DNA from: Rosistilla carotiformis
GTDB taxonomy: Bacteria; Planctomycetota; Planctomycetia; Pirellulales; Pirellulaceae
Direction: 5' to 3'
Assembly (NCBI RefSeq): GCF_007753095.1
Contig: NZ_CP036348.1
Coordinates: 3,782,001 to 3,846,000 of the forward strand
Length of the DNA: 64,000 nt
This document shows, one piece after another, positions 52,266 through 60,770 of the stretch. Position numbers and translations under genes: made by a program. Each line of letters begins with the position of its first letter. The first letter of the stretch is position 1. Under the pieces are notes generated by a model. The model did not search any database. It was not told the origin of the DNA and saw only the letters and a list, made by a program, of their open reading frames with translations.

Positions 52266-53557
52266 ATCTTCAGTTGGTCGTGGCGATCGCGATCATCGGA
52301 TTTGCAATGGGAACCATCGGCGGATTAGGCGCCGAATTATTGGAGCGATTTATCGGTCGATCGCTCGAAGCCTACTGTCGACTGCAGGGCCGTCGAGGCA
52401 GGTTTGGCGAAGTGCTCGACCGCCAGGAAGATGCCACGCGCGGCGCGTTGTACCTGCGGATCATCGGCAACGTGCTGTTCTTGTCCTGCGGCACGATCGC
52501 CTTGATCGCGCCCAGTCTTACCGAAAATGGAGTCGATGGCAGTCGGTTGCTCTCGTGGATGGTGGTCGCCAGCAGTTTGGTGATGTTCACCCATCTTTGG
52601 TTGCCAGCCGCCGTCACGCGTTTCGCTTCGGCACCGGTTTTGTACCGCACCTGGCCGTTCTGGAACGGATTGGCCGTCGTGATGCATCCCCTGTCAATTC
52701 CCGGCGTCGTGGTCGAATGGTTTGCCCGCCGATTGTCGGGGCAACAGGAGGACGCTTCCGAAGAGGAAGAACTGCTGGAGGACGAAATCCGCACCATCAT
52801 CACCGCTGGCACTCGCGATGGCCATTTTGGCCCCGGCGTGCGCGAGATGATCCAAGGCGTGATGGACATGCATGACGACAGTGTTTCGCACATCATGACG
52901 CCGCGTAGCGATGTCGATGCGATCGAGATCGATACACCATGGCCCGAAATCCTCAAGGTCGTGGTGGAATCCGGACGGACGCGGTTACCTGTCTATCGCG
53001 AAAACTTGGACAACGTCGTCGGGGTGCTCTACGTCAAGGATCTGTTGACCGAACTGAGCATTCTTAAGAACCCTAACGTGCCGTTGGAAAAACTGTTGCG
53101 GCGGACGTGGACCGTTCCGGCTTCCAAGCGAGTCGACGAACTGTTGCAAGAATTTCTGCACAGCCGCAGCCATATGGCGATCGTGCTGGACGAACGGCAT
53201 CAGGTTTCCGGCGTGGTCACGATCGAAGACTCGCTGGAAGAAATCGTTGGCGAGATCGTCGATGAATCGGACGACGAGGAACAAACCGATTTCCACATCG
53301 TCGATGAGAAGACCGCAGATATGTCGGGGCGAATCATGGTCGATGAGGTCAACGAACGACTAGGTTGGGAACTGGCCGAATCGGACGACTACGAAACGAT
53401 TGCCGGCTACGTCCTGCATCACGTCGGCTACATGCCGCGACAGGATGAAGCGATCGAACTGGGACCGCTTGAAATTAAAATCCTTCGAGCCACGTCGCGG
53501 CAATTGGAACGTTTGCGACTGCGGCACATTGGCAACTCGGCGCTCGAAGCGGGCTAG
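52259..53557 (+). CDS. CNNM/CorC-type transporter or hemolysin-like protein (DUF21-CBS-CorC_HlyC)
   Basis: A 432-residue membrane protein. The N-terminal DUF21-like part has about four membrane segments (LDLQLVVAIAIIGFAMGTIGGLGAELLERF, IGNVLFLSCGTIALIAPSL, etc.). Then come a CBS pair (about 200-330, with DDSVSHIMTPRSDVDAIEI and VVGVLYVKDLLTEL) and a C-terminal CorC_HlyC domain (DMSGRIMVDEVNERLGWEL, GYVLHHVGYMPRQDEAIELG). The family includes magnesium/cobalt efflux-associated CNNM/CorC proteins. It overlaps ybeY by 7 bases, so it is the last gene of the phoH operon. Confidence 0.9.
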   Translation: MLDLQLVVAIAIIGFAMGTIGGLGAELLERFIGRSLEAYCRLQGRRGRFGEVLDRQEDATRGALYLRIIGNVLFLSCGTIALIAPSLTENGVDGSRLLSWMVVASSLVMFTHLWLPAAVTRFASAPVLYRTWPFWNGLAVVMHPLSIPGVVVEWFARRLSGQQEDASEEEELLEDEIRTIITAGTRDGHFGPGVREMIQGVMDMHDDSVSHIMTPRSDVDAIEIDTPWPEILKVVVESGRTRLPVYRENLDNVVGVLYVKDLLTELSILKNPNVPLEKLLRRTWTVPASKRVDELLQEFLHSRSHMAIVLDERHQVSGVVTIEDSLEEIVGEIVDESDDEEQTDFHIVDEKTADMSGRIMVDEVNERLGWELAESDDYETIAGYVLHHVGYMPRQDEAIELGPLEIKILRATSRQLERLRLRHIGNSALEAG

Positions 53558-53639
53558 ACCTCGCGTCATCGCGCCCGCTGCGTCGTGGCGGAGCGCGGCG
53601 ACGCAGCGATCGACGATGCCAGGTCCGAGCCGCCATGTT

Positions 53640-53936
53640 CTAATCGGGCTGTTTTTCGACGTGAACGAAGCGGAAGAAGCCCAGAGTCAGCCGTTCATCG
53701 CTTCCGGCGCGGGTTGTTGTAGAGAACAGTAGGTAGTTGTGGTAATCGATCACCGAATCGCTGAAAGATTCGGCGAACGCGGTTCCGATCCGGACCAGCG
53801 GACTGTCATTGCCTCCTTCAGCATACGGAGCCAGTGTTTCGGCGGCCAGCTTGCGGGCGTGATCTTCCTTGGTTGGATTCGTGAGACCAAGCGCGACGAC
53901 GAGACCGCCGACGATGATTCCAGTTTGAAACTTCAT
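53640..53936 (-). CDS. Small DUF4359-like secreted or membrane protein
   Basis: A 98-residue protein with a short N-terminal hydrophobic segment (FQTGIIVGGLVVALGLTNP). The body (TKEDHARKLAAETLAPYAEGG...SDSVIDYHNYLLFSTTTRA...ERLTLGFFRFVHV) resembles the DUF4359 pattern with NP near the start and the conserved NYLLFS segment. Function unknown. It is convergent with corC (about 80 bases) and upstream of folC on the same strand only by position. Confidence 0.65.
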   Translation of the reverse strand: MKFQTGIIVGGLVVALGLTNPTKEDHARKLAAETLAPYAEGGNDSPLVRIGTAFAESFSDSVIDYHNYLLFSTTTRAGSDERLTLGFFRFVHVEKQPD

Positions 53937-54003
53937 GCGATGTTGGTGACTTCAGAGGAAGGGAGGTGAATGCGAAGAGGTGCAATAGGAATTCGGAGAA
54001 CGA

Positions 54004-55416
54004 TCAGCTGTTTTCGACAAGCGAACGACGCAGTTCGGCGGCCAGGAAAAAGGACCCGCAGATCACGACAACCCCTGCGTTACCGGCGCGATGCCGTGCG
54101 ACCTGCAACGCGTCGTGGGAGTTTTCGACAACTTCCCAGCTTTGGCCAGCGACCTGCGACGCGATCGTGGCCAATTCTTGCGGCGGATACCAGCGTGGGT
54201 TGGTCCGATAGCGGGTTAGTACGATCTGTTTCACATGACGCGATAAGATCGACAGCATCTCGTGAACGTCTTTGTCGTGACTGGTGCCAAATACGGCGAC
54301 GACATTTTGCGGCTCAAACCGTTCGCCCAGCACATCGCCGAGGGCTTCGATGGAATCACGATTGTGGGCGGTATCCAAAATCACGGTCGGCTGACCGGGA
54401 AAGAACTCAATCCGTCCGGCCACGCTAACGCTGCCTAAGGCGCGTTGGCACGCCGGCGCAGGAAACTGTAGCGGTCGTGCGGCGGTTTGGTTCCAACAGT
54501 CGGCGATTGCCAGGGCGACCCCGGCATTGCGCACCTGATGGATCCCGGCCAATGCCAGCGGCCACGCGGTGCGTTGGGTCAGCGGCAACGCTGCGGTTTC
54601 GCTGGGCAGAAAATCAAAACGAGCCAACGAGTCGGCCGATTTGGGATCGCGTTGCACGCTGAAATCGCGATCGATCTCGACCAGCGGCGATTGCCGCGCT
54701 TCCGCAATCTGCCGAATCACGGCGGCCGCCTCGGGATTTCGGACTCCGCTGACGACGGGAATTCCCGGTTTGATGATTCCGGCTTTTTCGGCCGCGATCT
54801 GTTGGACGGTATCGCCCAGCAGATGTTGGTGATCCAGGCCGATACTGGTGATCGCGGTGACCGCTGGGGAACAGACGTTGGTACTGTCCAGACGACCGCC
54901 CAGGCCAACTTCTAAGACTGCGACTTCACAGCCCACGCGGCGGAAATGCTCGATTGCGATCGCCGTGGTCAGCTCAAAAAACGTTGCCTCCCCTTCCCCT
55001 TGGCGAAGGATCGTATCGGCGGCGGTGCGTACGCAATCGATCAACGCAATCATCTGCGACTGGGTGGCAGGTTCTCCATCCACGCGAAACCGCTCTTCCA
55101 ACGCTTCCAGATGAGGCGAAGTGTACAGGCCACAGCGAAGCCCCGATTGGGTGGCCATCGCGGCAACCATCGACGCAGTGCTCCCTTTTCCCTTGGTTCC
55201 AGCGATATGGACGATCTTCAGGTTCGACTGCGGATTGCCCATCGCACTGAGCAGCGCGTGCATACGAACCAGCTTCATCGGATGCTGGGGCGAGGGCTTG
55301 CTGAGCCGTTCGTAATTGATCCGCCCATACAGATAGTCCAGCGACTGGCTGTACGACCAACCGTCGCGGCTGAGTGCTTGTTGGTCGTCGGGCATGTTTG
55401 TATCGTGCTGCGTCAC
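54004..55416 (-). CDS. folC: Folylpolyglutamate synthase/dihydrofolate synthase
   Basis: A 470-residue FolC ligase. It shows the N-terminal Mur-ligase P-loop IVHIAGTKGKGSTASMV (about 65-80) and the characteristic LYTSPHLEALEERFRVDGE. The middle has the ATP and folate region LEVGLGGRLDSTNVCSPAVTAITSIGLDH, then EKAGIIKPGIPVVSG, and the C-terminal Mur_ligase_C (VAGRIEFFPGQPTVILDTAHN). It adds glutamate to folates, and the bifunctional form also makes dihydrofolate from dihydropteroate. Start ATG 55416 gives a short extension; ATG 55395 is an alternative. It is divergent from the ABC transporter operon. Confidence 0.95.
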   Translation of the reverse strand: MTQHDTNMPDDQQALSRDGWSYSQSLDYLYGRINYERLSKPSPQHPMKLVRMHALLSAMGNPQSNLKIVHIAGTKGKGSTASMVAAMATQSGLRCGLYTSPHLEALEERFRVDGEPATQSQMIALIDCVRTAADTILRQGEGEATFFELTTAIAIEHFRRVGCEVAVLEVGLGGRLDSTNVCSPAVTAITSIGLDHQHLLGDTVQQIAAEKAGIIKPGIPVVSGVRNPEAAAVIRQIAEARQSPLVEIDRDFSVQRDPKSADSLARFDFLPSETAALPLTQRTAWPLALAGIHQVRNAGVALAIADCWNQTAARPLQFPAPACQRALGSVSVAGRIEFFPGQPTVILDTAHNRDSIEALGDVLGERFEPQNVVAVFGTSHDKDVHEMLSILSRHVKQIVLTRYRTNPRWYPPQELATIASQVAGQSWEVVENSHDALQVARHRAGNAGVVVICGSFFLAAELRRSLVENS

Positions 55417-55576
55417 TTGCGAAGGTTCCTGATTCCCGGAAGTTCGTTAATGATGAATGAACCGCCAGTCCGGTTTTCACGTACTGAACCCGTTCTCGGC
55501 GCGTAAATGCGGCCGGCGAACGCCCATTTTAGCTTTGTTTTACTTGATTTTCCCATACAGAATCTGAAAGACTCAC

Positions 55577-56539
55577 GTGGATATCGACTCGACAGCCGTC
55601 GCCGATGGCACTGAGGATTCGAATGCAAAATCGGATTCCTCCAGCGTTGTTATTGAAACACGAAGCCTCAGCAAAGTCTATCGTGACTTCTGGGGACGCA
55701 AAAAGGTCCAGGCCCTCAAGCCCTTGGATATTGAGGTCAAGCAAGGCGAGATCTTTGGCCTGCTGGGGCCCAACGGTAGCGGCAAGTCGACGACGATCAA
55801 GCTGATCCTGGGGCTGTTGTTCCCGACCAGCGGACGCGTGCTGGTCTTTGATCAGGATGCCACCGAAACCAAAAAGAACGAACGGATCGGATATCTTCCC
55901 GAAGAGTCCTATCTTTACAAGTTCCTGAACGCGGAAGAGACACTCGATTTTTATGGTCGACTGTTCGATCTGTCGGCTGCCGAACGAGCCGCTCGCGTCG
56001 ACGAACTGATCAAAATGGTCGGCTTGGACAAAGCCCGTCACCGTCAACTGCGCGAGTACTCCAAGGGTATGACCCGCCGCGTCGGTCTGGCTCAAGCGTT
56101 GGTCAACGATCCCGACCTGATCATGTTGGACGAACCGACAACCGGCCTGGATCCGATCGGTACACGTGAGATGAAGGATCTGATCCTGCGTCTTCGCGAC
56201 GAAGGGAAGACCGTTTTATTGTGCAGCCATCAATTGGCCGATGTGCAAGATGTTTGCGATCGCGTCGCAATCCTTCATCAAGGGGAATTGAAAGAACTTG
56301 GACGCGTTGACGAACTGCTGAAGGTCAAGGATGTCACCGAAATCCACGCGCGCGGCCTGTCCGATGCAGCGAAGAAGGAGATCCAAGAGGTCATCCAACG
56401 CAACGGTGGCACGACCGACTACATCGACAATCCCACCGCCACGATGGAAGAGCTGTTCTTGCAAATCGTTCGCGAAAGCGACGAGCGTCCTGGAATGCGA
56501 CGCGTCTCGGAGCGTGAGTTGCAGGAAGGAGACAAGTAA
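55577..56539 (+). CDS. ABC transporter ATP-binding protein
   Basis: A 320-residue ABC ATPase. Walker [10 protein letters not shown] (64-72), the signature-like [21 protein letters not shown], Walker [14 protein letters not shown], and the H-loop [10 protein letters not shown] are all present. The start is GTG 55577 (residues 1-20 are non-conserved). The C-terminal 80 residues extend past the core domain. The family resembles CcmA/Nod-type exporters. Its TAA overlaps the ATG of the permease at 56539, so it is the first gene of a three-gene operon with the permease and a repeat-tailed protein. Confidence 0.92.
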   Translation: MDIDSTAVADGTEDSNAKSDSSSVVIETRSLSKVYRDFWGRKKVQALKPLDIEVKQGEIFGLLGPNGSGKSTTIKLILGLLFPTSGRVLVFDQDATETKKNERIGYLPEESYLYKFLNAEETLDFYGRLFDLSAAERAARVDELIKMVGLDKARHRQLREYSKGMTRRVGLAQALVNDPDLIMLDEPTTGLDPIGTREMKDLILRLRDEGKTVLLCSHQLADVQDVCDRVAILHQGELKELGRVDELLKVKDVTEIHARGLSDAAKKEIQEVIQRNGGTTDYIDNPTATMEELFLQIVRESDERPGMRRVSERELQEGDK

Positions 56540-58425
56540 TGACGCTGCAGCCGGAAGACTTCTGGTCATTTACCGAGTGGTTGTTGCGGCCGGGGGCTTT
56601 CTTGGAAAGCGCGTTGCTGCAAGGAATTGCCCTGATCGTAATGGCGATCGTCGCCGGCCTGGTGATCGGTTACCTGATCGCCGCGGCCCGCTACGGACCC
56701 AGCGAAGGATTTTACAGTGTCGCTCGGATCGTCCGCGATTTCGTTCGCGAAGACGCACCGGGCACCTCGCCCCGCCGAATCTACGCGCTCGCGCGGCTTG
56801 CTTTCAAGGAAGCGATCCGACGCAAGGTGTTGTTTGTCGTCGGTTTGTTTGTCGTGCTGCTGATGTTCGCCGGTTGGTACCTGGATCCCAAAAGCGACGA
56901 TCCGGCTCGGCTCTACATCAGCTTCGTGTTGACATCGACGAACTACCTGTTGTTGATGCTGGCCTTGTTCATCAGCACCGCCAGCTTGCCCAACGACATC
57001 AAGAACAAAACGATCTACACCATCGTGACCAAGCCGGTACGAATGACCGAGGTGATTCTCGGACGCGTGTTTGGTTTTGTCGGCGTGGGAACGTTGATGA
57101 TCGTGCCGATGGCGATCGCCAGTTATTTCTTTGTGACCGGCGACCTCGATCACGTTCACGAAATTGAAACGACGGCCGTGCTGTCGGATGATACGGTCGT
57201 AGGTCAAACGACCGACGAACGTGGCCATCGCCACTCGTTCACCCTCGATTCCGACGGTTTGGGGGCGACCGACACGCAACGCGGCCATCAACACGCGGTG
57301 ATCCGTGATGGCGATACGATTCGCGTTGGCAGCGCCCAAGGAATGCTGCGTGCCCGTGTTCCTGTGTATGGAGAGATGGAGTTTTTCGATCGTTCGGGAC
57401 GGCATGCCGACAAGGGCATCAACGTGGGCTACGAAGATCGCAAAGGTGGTTTTGGATCGGCGGGCCTATCGCGTTTGGTGAACACCGGCGGAACGCAAGC
57501 TCGTCGGATTGAGCACGGTTACGTCGAAGGCGCCTCGTTGAGTCGAGCCGAATACACGTTTAGCGACGTGACAGAAGACAAATATCCCGAAGGGATTCCG
57601 ATCGAGTTCACGCTCCGTGCGTTCCGTTCGCTTAAAGGAGACATCATCACCGGCGTGCAAGGGACGTTGACGGTTCAGCACCCGACCAAGCCGATCGAAA
57701 GCAATCCGTTCCGATTTGAAGTCAAAGAATTCCAGGTTGATGATCAATTCATCCCGTTGGAAATGGAAGGGACGAATATTACCGAGACGGGAACGCTGAG
57801 CCTGTACAAGGATCTGGTCGATGAAAACGGCCAGGTCAAAATCGTTGTGCGTTGTATCGATCCAGGTCAATACCTTGGGATGACGCAAAGCGATCTGTAC
57901 CTCAAGCCCGCCGAAAATTCGTTCGCTTGGAACCTGACCAAAGGCTTTATCAGCATCTGGTTGCAGATGGTTTTGATCATCAGCTTTGGCGTGATGTTCA
58001 GTACCTTCTTGAACGGATCGGTTGCGATGCTGGCCACCTTCATCTGTGTGGTGCTCGGGTTTTCCGCCGAGAGCATTTACGAAGCTCGTTTCTACCAGGT
58101 GGTCGGACGCAGCATGGGTGGCGGTCCCGTTGAATCGGTCGTGCGGCTGTTACGACAAGATGCCTTTACAACGGAATTGGATGTCGAATCGGCTCCCAAG
58201 ATGATCATTCAAGGTGTCGACAGCGTGATCATGTACTGTTTGGACCTGATCGCTACGGCACTCCCGAACTTGCCAAAAATGATGCAGACAGCGGAGTTTG
58301 TGGCAAGTGGATTTGATGTGCTTGGCGGATTATTAGCCAGGCATGTCGCGACGACGTTGTGTTATCTCATTATGACATGCATTATTGCATACTTCTTCCT
58401 TAAAACACGGGAGATCGCAGCGTGA
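56539..58425 (+). CDS. ABC transporter permease with large extracytoplasmic insert
   Basis: A 628-residue membrane protein. Helices near residues 28-50 (GIALIVMAIVAGLVIGYLIAA), 95-113 and 125-200 (LYISFVLTSTNYLLLMLALFIS, VFGFVGVGTLMIVPMAIASYFFV) are followed by a long soluble region (about 200-470), rich in His in places (GHRHSF, RGHQHAV), and then further helices (about 470-628, VLIISFGVMFSTFLNGSVAMLATFICVVLG, CYLIMTCIIAYFFL). This is the ABC-2 permease pattern. The stop overlaps the next start by 4 bases. Cargo unknown. Confidence 0.85.
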   Translation: MTLQPEDFWSFTEWLLRPGAFLESALLQGIALIVMAIVAGLVIGYLIAAARYGPSEGFYSVARIVRDFVREDAPGTSPRRIYALARLAFKEAIRRKVLFVVGLFVVLLMFAGWYLDPKSDDPARLYISFVLTSTNYLLLMLALFISTASLPNDIKNKTIYTIVTKPVRMTEVILGRVFGFVGVGTLMIVPMAIASYFFVTGDLDHVHEIETTAVLSDDTVVGQTTDERGHRHSFTLDSDGLGATDTQRGHQHAVIRDGDTIRVGSAQGMLRARVPVYGEMEFFDRSGRHADKGINVGYEDRKGGFGSAGLSRLVNTGGTQARRIEHGYVEGASLSRAEYTFSDVTEDKYPEGIPIEFTLRAFRSLKGDIITGVQGTLTVQHPTKPIESNPFRFEVKEFQVDDQFIPLEMEGTNITETGTLSLYKDLVDENGQVKIVVRCIDPGQYLGMTQSDLYLKPAENSFAWNLTKGFISIWLQMVLIISFGVMFSTFLNGSVAMLATFICVVLGFSAESIYEARFYQVVGRSMGGGPVESVVRLLRQDAFTTELDVESAPKMIIQGVDSVIMYCLDLIATALPNLPKMMQTAEFVASGFDVLGGLLARHVATTLCYLIMTCIIAYFFLKTREIAA

Positions 58426-60326
58426 ACCGCAATGCTGCTTGGCGTCGGAAAATGATCTATCTGGGCATCATCGTTGTGATGTTGCTGCCCCTGTACCTGT
58501 TGGGTCAACCTGCCACCGGCAGCACGACCGGTGGGGCGGGAGGCAGTTTGGCCCGCTTGCAAGACGAACTGAATCTTTCAGTTGCCGACTTGGGCGAGAT
58601 CGATCCGGCTAGCGAATCGATGAAACTGGCAACACTCGGTATGCGTGGTGTTGCCGCAACCGTGTTATGGCAGAAGTCGCACGATTACCAACGCTACCAG
58701 GAATGGGATCGTTTAAGTGCAACCTTGAACCAAATCGCGTTGCTGCAACCGCACTTTGAAAAAGTGTGGGAGTACCAAGCGCACAACCTTTCGTACAACG
58801 TTTCGGTCGAATTCGACGATTACCGACAACGTTACAAGTGGGTCAAACAGGGAACCGATTTCTTGACGCGTGGTGTCAAGCTGAATCGTCGTGAGCCGCG
58901 TTTGGTTTGGTTTACCGGTTGGTTCTATGGTCAGAAGATCGGAATGTCCGATGAGAAGACTCAGTTCCGCGAGCTATTCCGAAATGACGAGGCCTTCCAT
59001 GAGAAGATCTTGAATGACGGGATTGGGATCAATGGCCCCGATGCCCGCGGTCCCGATGGCAAGCCGGACAACTGGCTTGTCGGACGACTGTGGTTGTATC
59101 GCGGCTACGACTTGGTCGACAGCGGCGTTCCGTTGATCAACAAGAGTCCGTTGACCTTCTACGACATTGGTCCGAAGTGGCGGATTCGTTTCGCCGATGC
59201 GATCGAAGACGAAGGCACGTTGGATGAATCGGCCAAGTTCGCCTGGCAAGCGGCGAAGAAGGATTGGGATTCGTTTGGCCAACGCGATATTGAAACAACC
59301 GAAGGCTTTACCATTAAGCTCGGATCGGTGGAGACGTCGCGGCTGCGTGTTGCGGATATCGAACGTCAATTCGACGAACTGACGGGGAATCGCCGCGAAG
59401 AAATTCGCAAGCAGCGATTCGGTGAATTGAGCCAAGAGGTCCAGGACGCCTTCAATACTCCCGACGAGGAAAAGACCCCCGAGCAATACAGGATGGTCTT
59501 TGAAAACACCGCCAAATTGGCGGCGTCGATGAAAGAGGTGGCTTTGGAGTTGGAGAAGAGCAAGCAGCTGACCGGCCTGCGTTTGGCGGAAGAATACGCG
59601 ACCGCCGACCGTTATGCGAAGAAGGTCGAAGCCTATCGTCGCCAGACCAACTATCCCTACTGGGAAGGCCGTTGCATCGCCGAACAAGACGACCGCACAA
59701 TCGACGCCCGTCGGTTTGTTATGGAAGCAAACGAATTGCTGGACGAAGCCGAACTGGATCAAGCGATTGAGAAGTTCGATCTCGCCTGGGCCGCTTGGGC
59801 GAGCGTGTACGAAGATCATCCGCTGTTGGTGAGCGATGAAAGTGCGATGGATTTGATGACTTCGATTCGTCGCTACGCTCGGATGCTGGACGAAGAGGAT
59901 TTGCCGGACGACTTCCCGTTGACCGTTTTTGTTGAATTGCAGAACGAGGACAACGAAGACGCTGACGAGTATTCCCGTCGCTACGCTGCTTGGAAGGAGA
60001 AGCGAGCTGCCGACAAAGCCGACAAGCCCAGCGAAGAAAAGCCTGCGGATCCAGCGAAGGAAGAACCTGCAGACAAGCCTGTGAAGTCTGATACCGGCAA
60101 GGCTGACGACGCGGACATGAAAGATGACGCTTCCGAGGACAAAAAGCCTGCAGACAAAAAGCCTGCAGACGAGAAGCCTGCAGACGAGAAGCCTGCAGAC
60201 GAGAAGCCTGCAGACGAGAAGCCTGCAGACGAGAAGCCTGCAGACGAGAAGCCTGCAGACGAGAAGCCTGCAGACGAGAAGCCTGCAGACGAGAAGCCTG
60301 CAGATGAAAAGCCTGCGGACGAATAG
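58422..60326 (+). CDS. Membrane-anchored protein with PADEK tandem-repeat tail
   Basis: A 634-residue protein starting at GTG 58422. One N-terminal membrane segment (MIYLGIIVVMLLPLYLLG, about 11-28) is followed by a helical domain with TPR-like character (KLATLGMRGVAATVLWQKSHDYQRYQEWDRLSATLNQIALLQPHF and later stretches). Residues from about 520 are acidic and Lys-rich, ending in about 12 copies of the pentapeptide PADEK, nine encoded by identical 15-base units. The tail probably acts as a flexible charged spacer. The start overlaps the permease stop (GTGA), so this is the last gene of the ABC operon, perhaps the substrate-interacting or scaffold partner. Confidence 0.85.
   Translation: MNRNAAWRRKMIYLGIIVVMLLPLYLLGQPATGSTTGGAGGSLARLQDELNLSVADLGEIDPASESMKLATLGMRGVAATVLWQKSHDYQRYQEWDRLSATLNQIALLQPHFEKVWEYQAHNLSYNVSVEFDDYRQRYKWVKQGTDFLTRGVKLNRREPRLVWFTGWFYGQKIGMSDEKTQFRELFRNDEAFHEKILNDGIGINGPDARGPDGKPDNWLVGRLWLYRGYDLVDSGVPLINKSPLTFYDIGPKWRIRFADAIEDEGTLDESAKFAWQAAKKDWDSFGQRDIETTEGFTIKLGSVETSRLRVADIERQFDELTGNRREEIRKQRFGELSQEVQDAFNTPDEEKTPEQYRMVFENTAKLAASMKEVALELEKSKQLTGLRLAEEYATADRYAKKVEAYRRQTNYPYWEGRCIAEQDDRTIDARRFVMEANELLDEAELDQAIEKFDLAWAAWASVYEDHPLLVSDESAMDLMTSIRRYARMLDEEDLPDDFPLTVFVELQNEDNEDADEYSRRYAAWKEKRAADKADKPSEEKPADPAKEEPADKPVKSDTGKADDADMKDDASEDKKPADKKPADEKPADEKPADEKPADEKPADEKPADEKPADEKPADEKPADEKPADEKPADE
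60147..60323 (+). repeat. 15-base tandem repeat in coding sequence
   Basis: Twelve units of 15 bases at 60147-60323 (consensus CCTGCAGACGAGAAG). Units 2-10 (60162-60296) are identical. Unit 1 has a KK variant, unit 11 carries silent changes and unit 12 is cut by the stop. Because 15 is a multiple of 3, copy-number change keeps the reading frame. The near-identity points to recent expansion or strong conservation. Confidence 0.95.
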
Positions 60327-60770
60327 CTTACCATCGGGTGGCGTGGCCAAGAGTTCGACGGGTTGATTGCCAACCACCGACTTCTTAAATCGCTACCGTA
60401 CGGAAGACGTCAGCCCCACTGCGTTCCCCTGAGAATGCAGTGGGGTTTTTGCTTTGTGAAGCGTGGTACTGCACGAGGCAAGTATCCTATCGTACCGTTA
60501 GACAGAGCCGCGGATGCCAACGTTCCATTCGCTTCCAAGGCGAAACGCCACTGCCGCTATGCACGGTCCGCGGGTGAGTGGGAACGCAATCCGAGTTCCC
60601 TTCCGCAGAAACGGTGTCGCGTAATTCACGATTGTTGGCCACGCGCATCGGGCCGACATCGTTTGAACCTTCCAACCAGCGACGTTCGTTCTTCGCTCAT
60701 GTGGGCTCGGCGACCGACGAGGTCGCGTCGCCCACAGTTTGAATGTGATGCCCGCGGCAACGCTGGAATT
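60327..60770. other. Intergenic region between convergent genes
   Basis: About 440 bases between the ABC-operon end and the sulfatase stop. It contains a strong hairpin terminator (separate entry). The remaining roughly 320 bases show only shadow frames on both strands. I see no further gene or RNA. Confidence 0.4.
60414..60450 (+). terminator. Rho-independent terminator of the ABC operon
   Basis: CCCCACTGC (60414-60422) pairs perfectly with GCAGTGGGG (60437-60445), with a 14-base loop, followed by five T (60446-60450). It lies about 90 bases after the stop of the repeat-tailed gene. Confidence 0.85.

Noticed and set aside
60147-60323. Tandem repeats considered as a CRISPR array
   Set aside because: Units are 15 bases, directly adjacent without spacers, and encode PADEK in frame.
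58974-60377. Long minus-strand open frame (467 codons) opposite the repeat-tailed gene
   Set aside because: It runs through the tandem repeats, which are stop-free on this strand by composition, and its translation (CRLLV repeats) lacks a start signal or domain. The plus-strand gene has overlaps with its operon neighbours.
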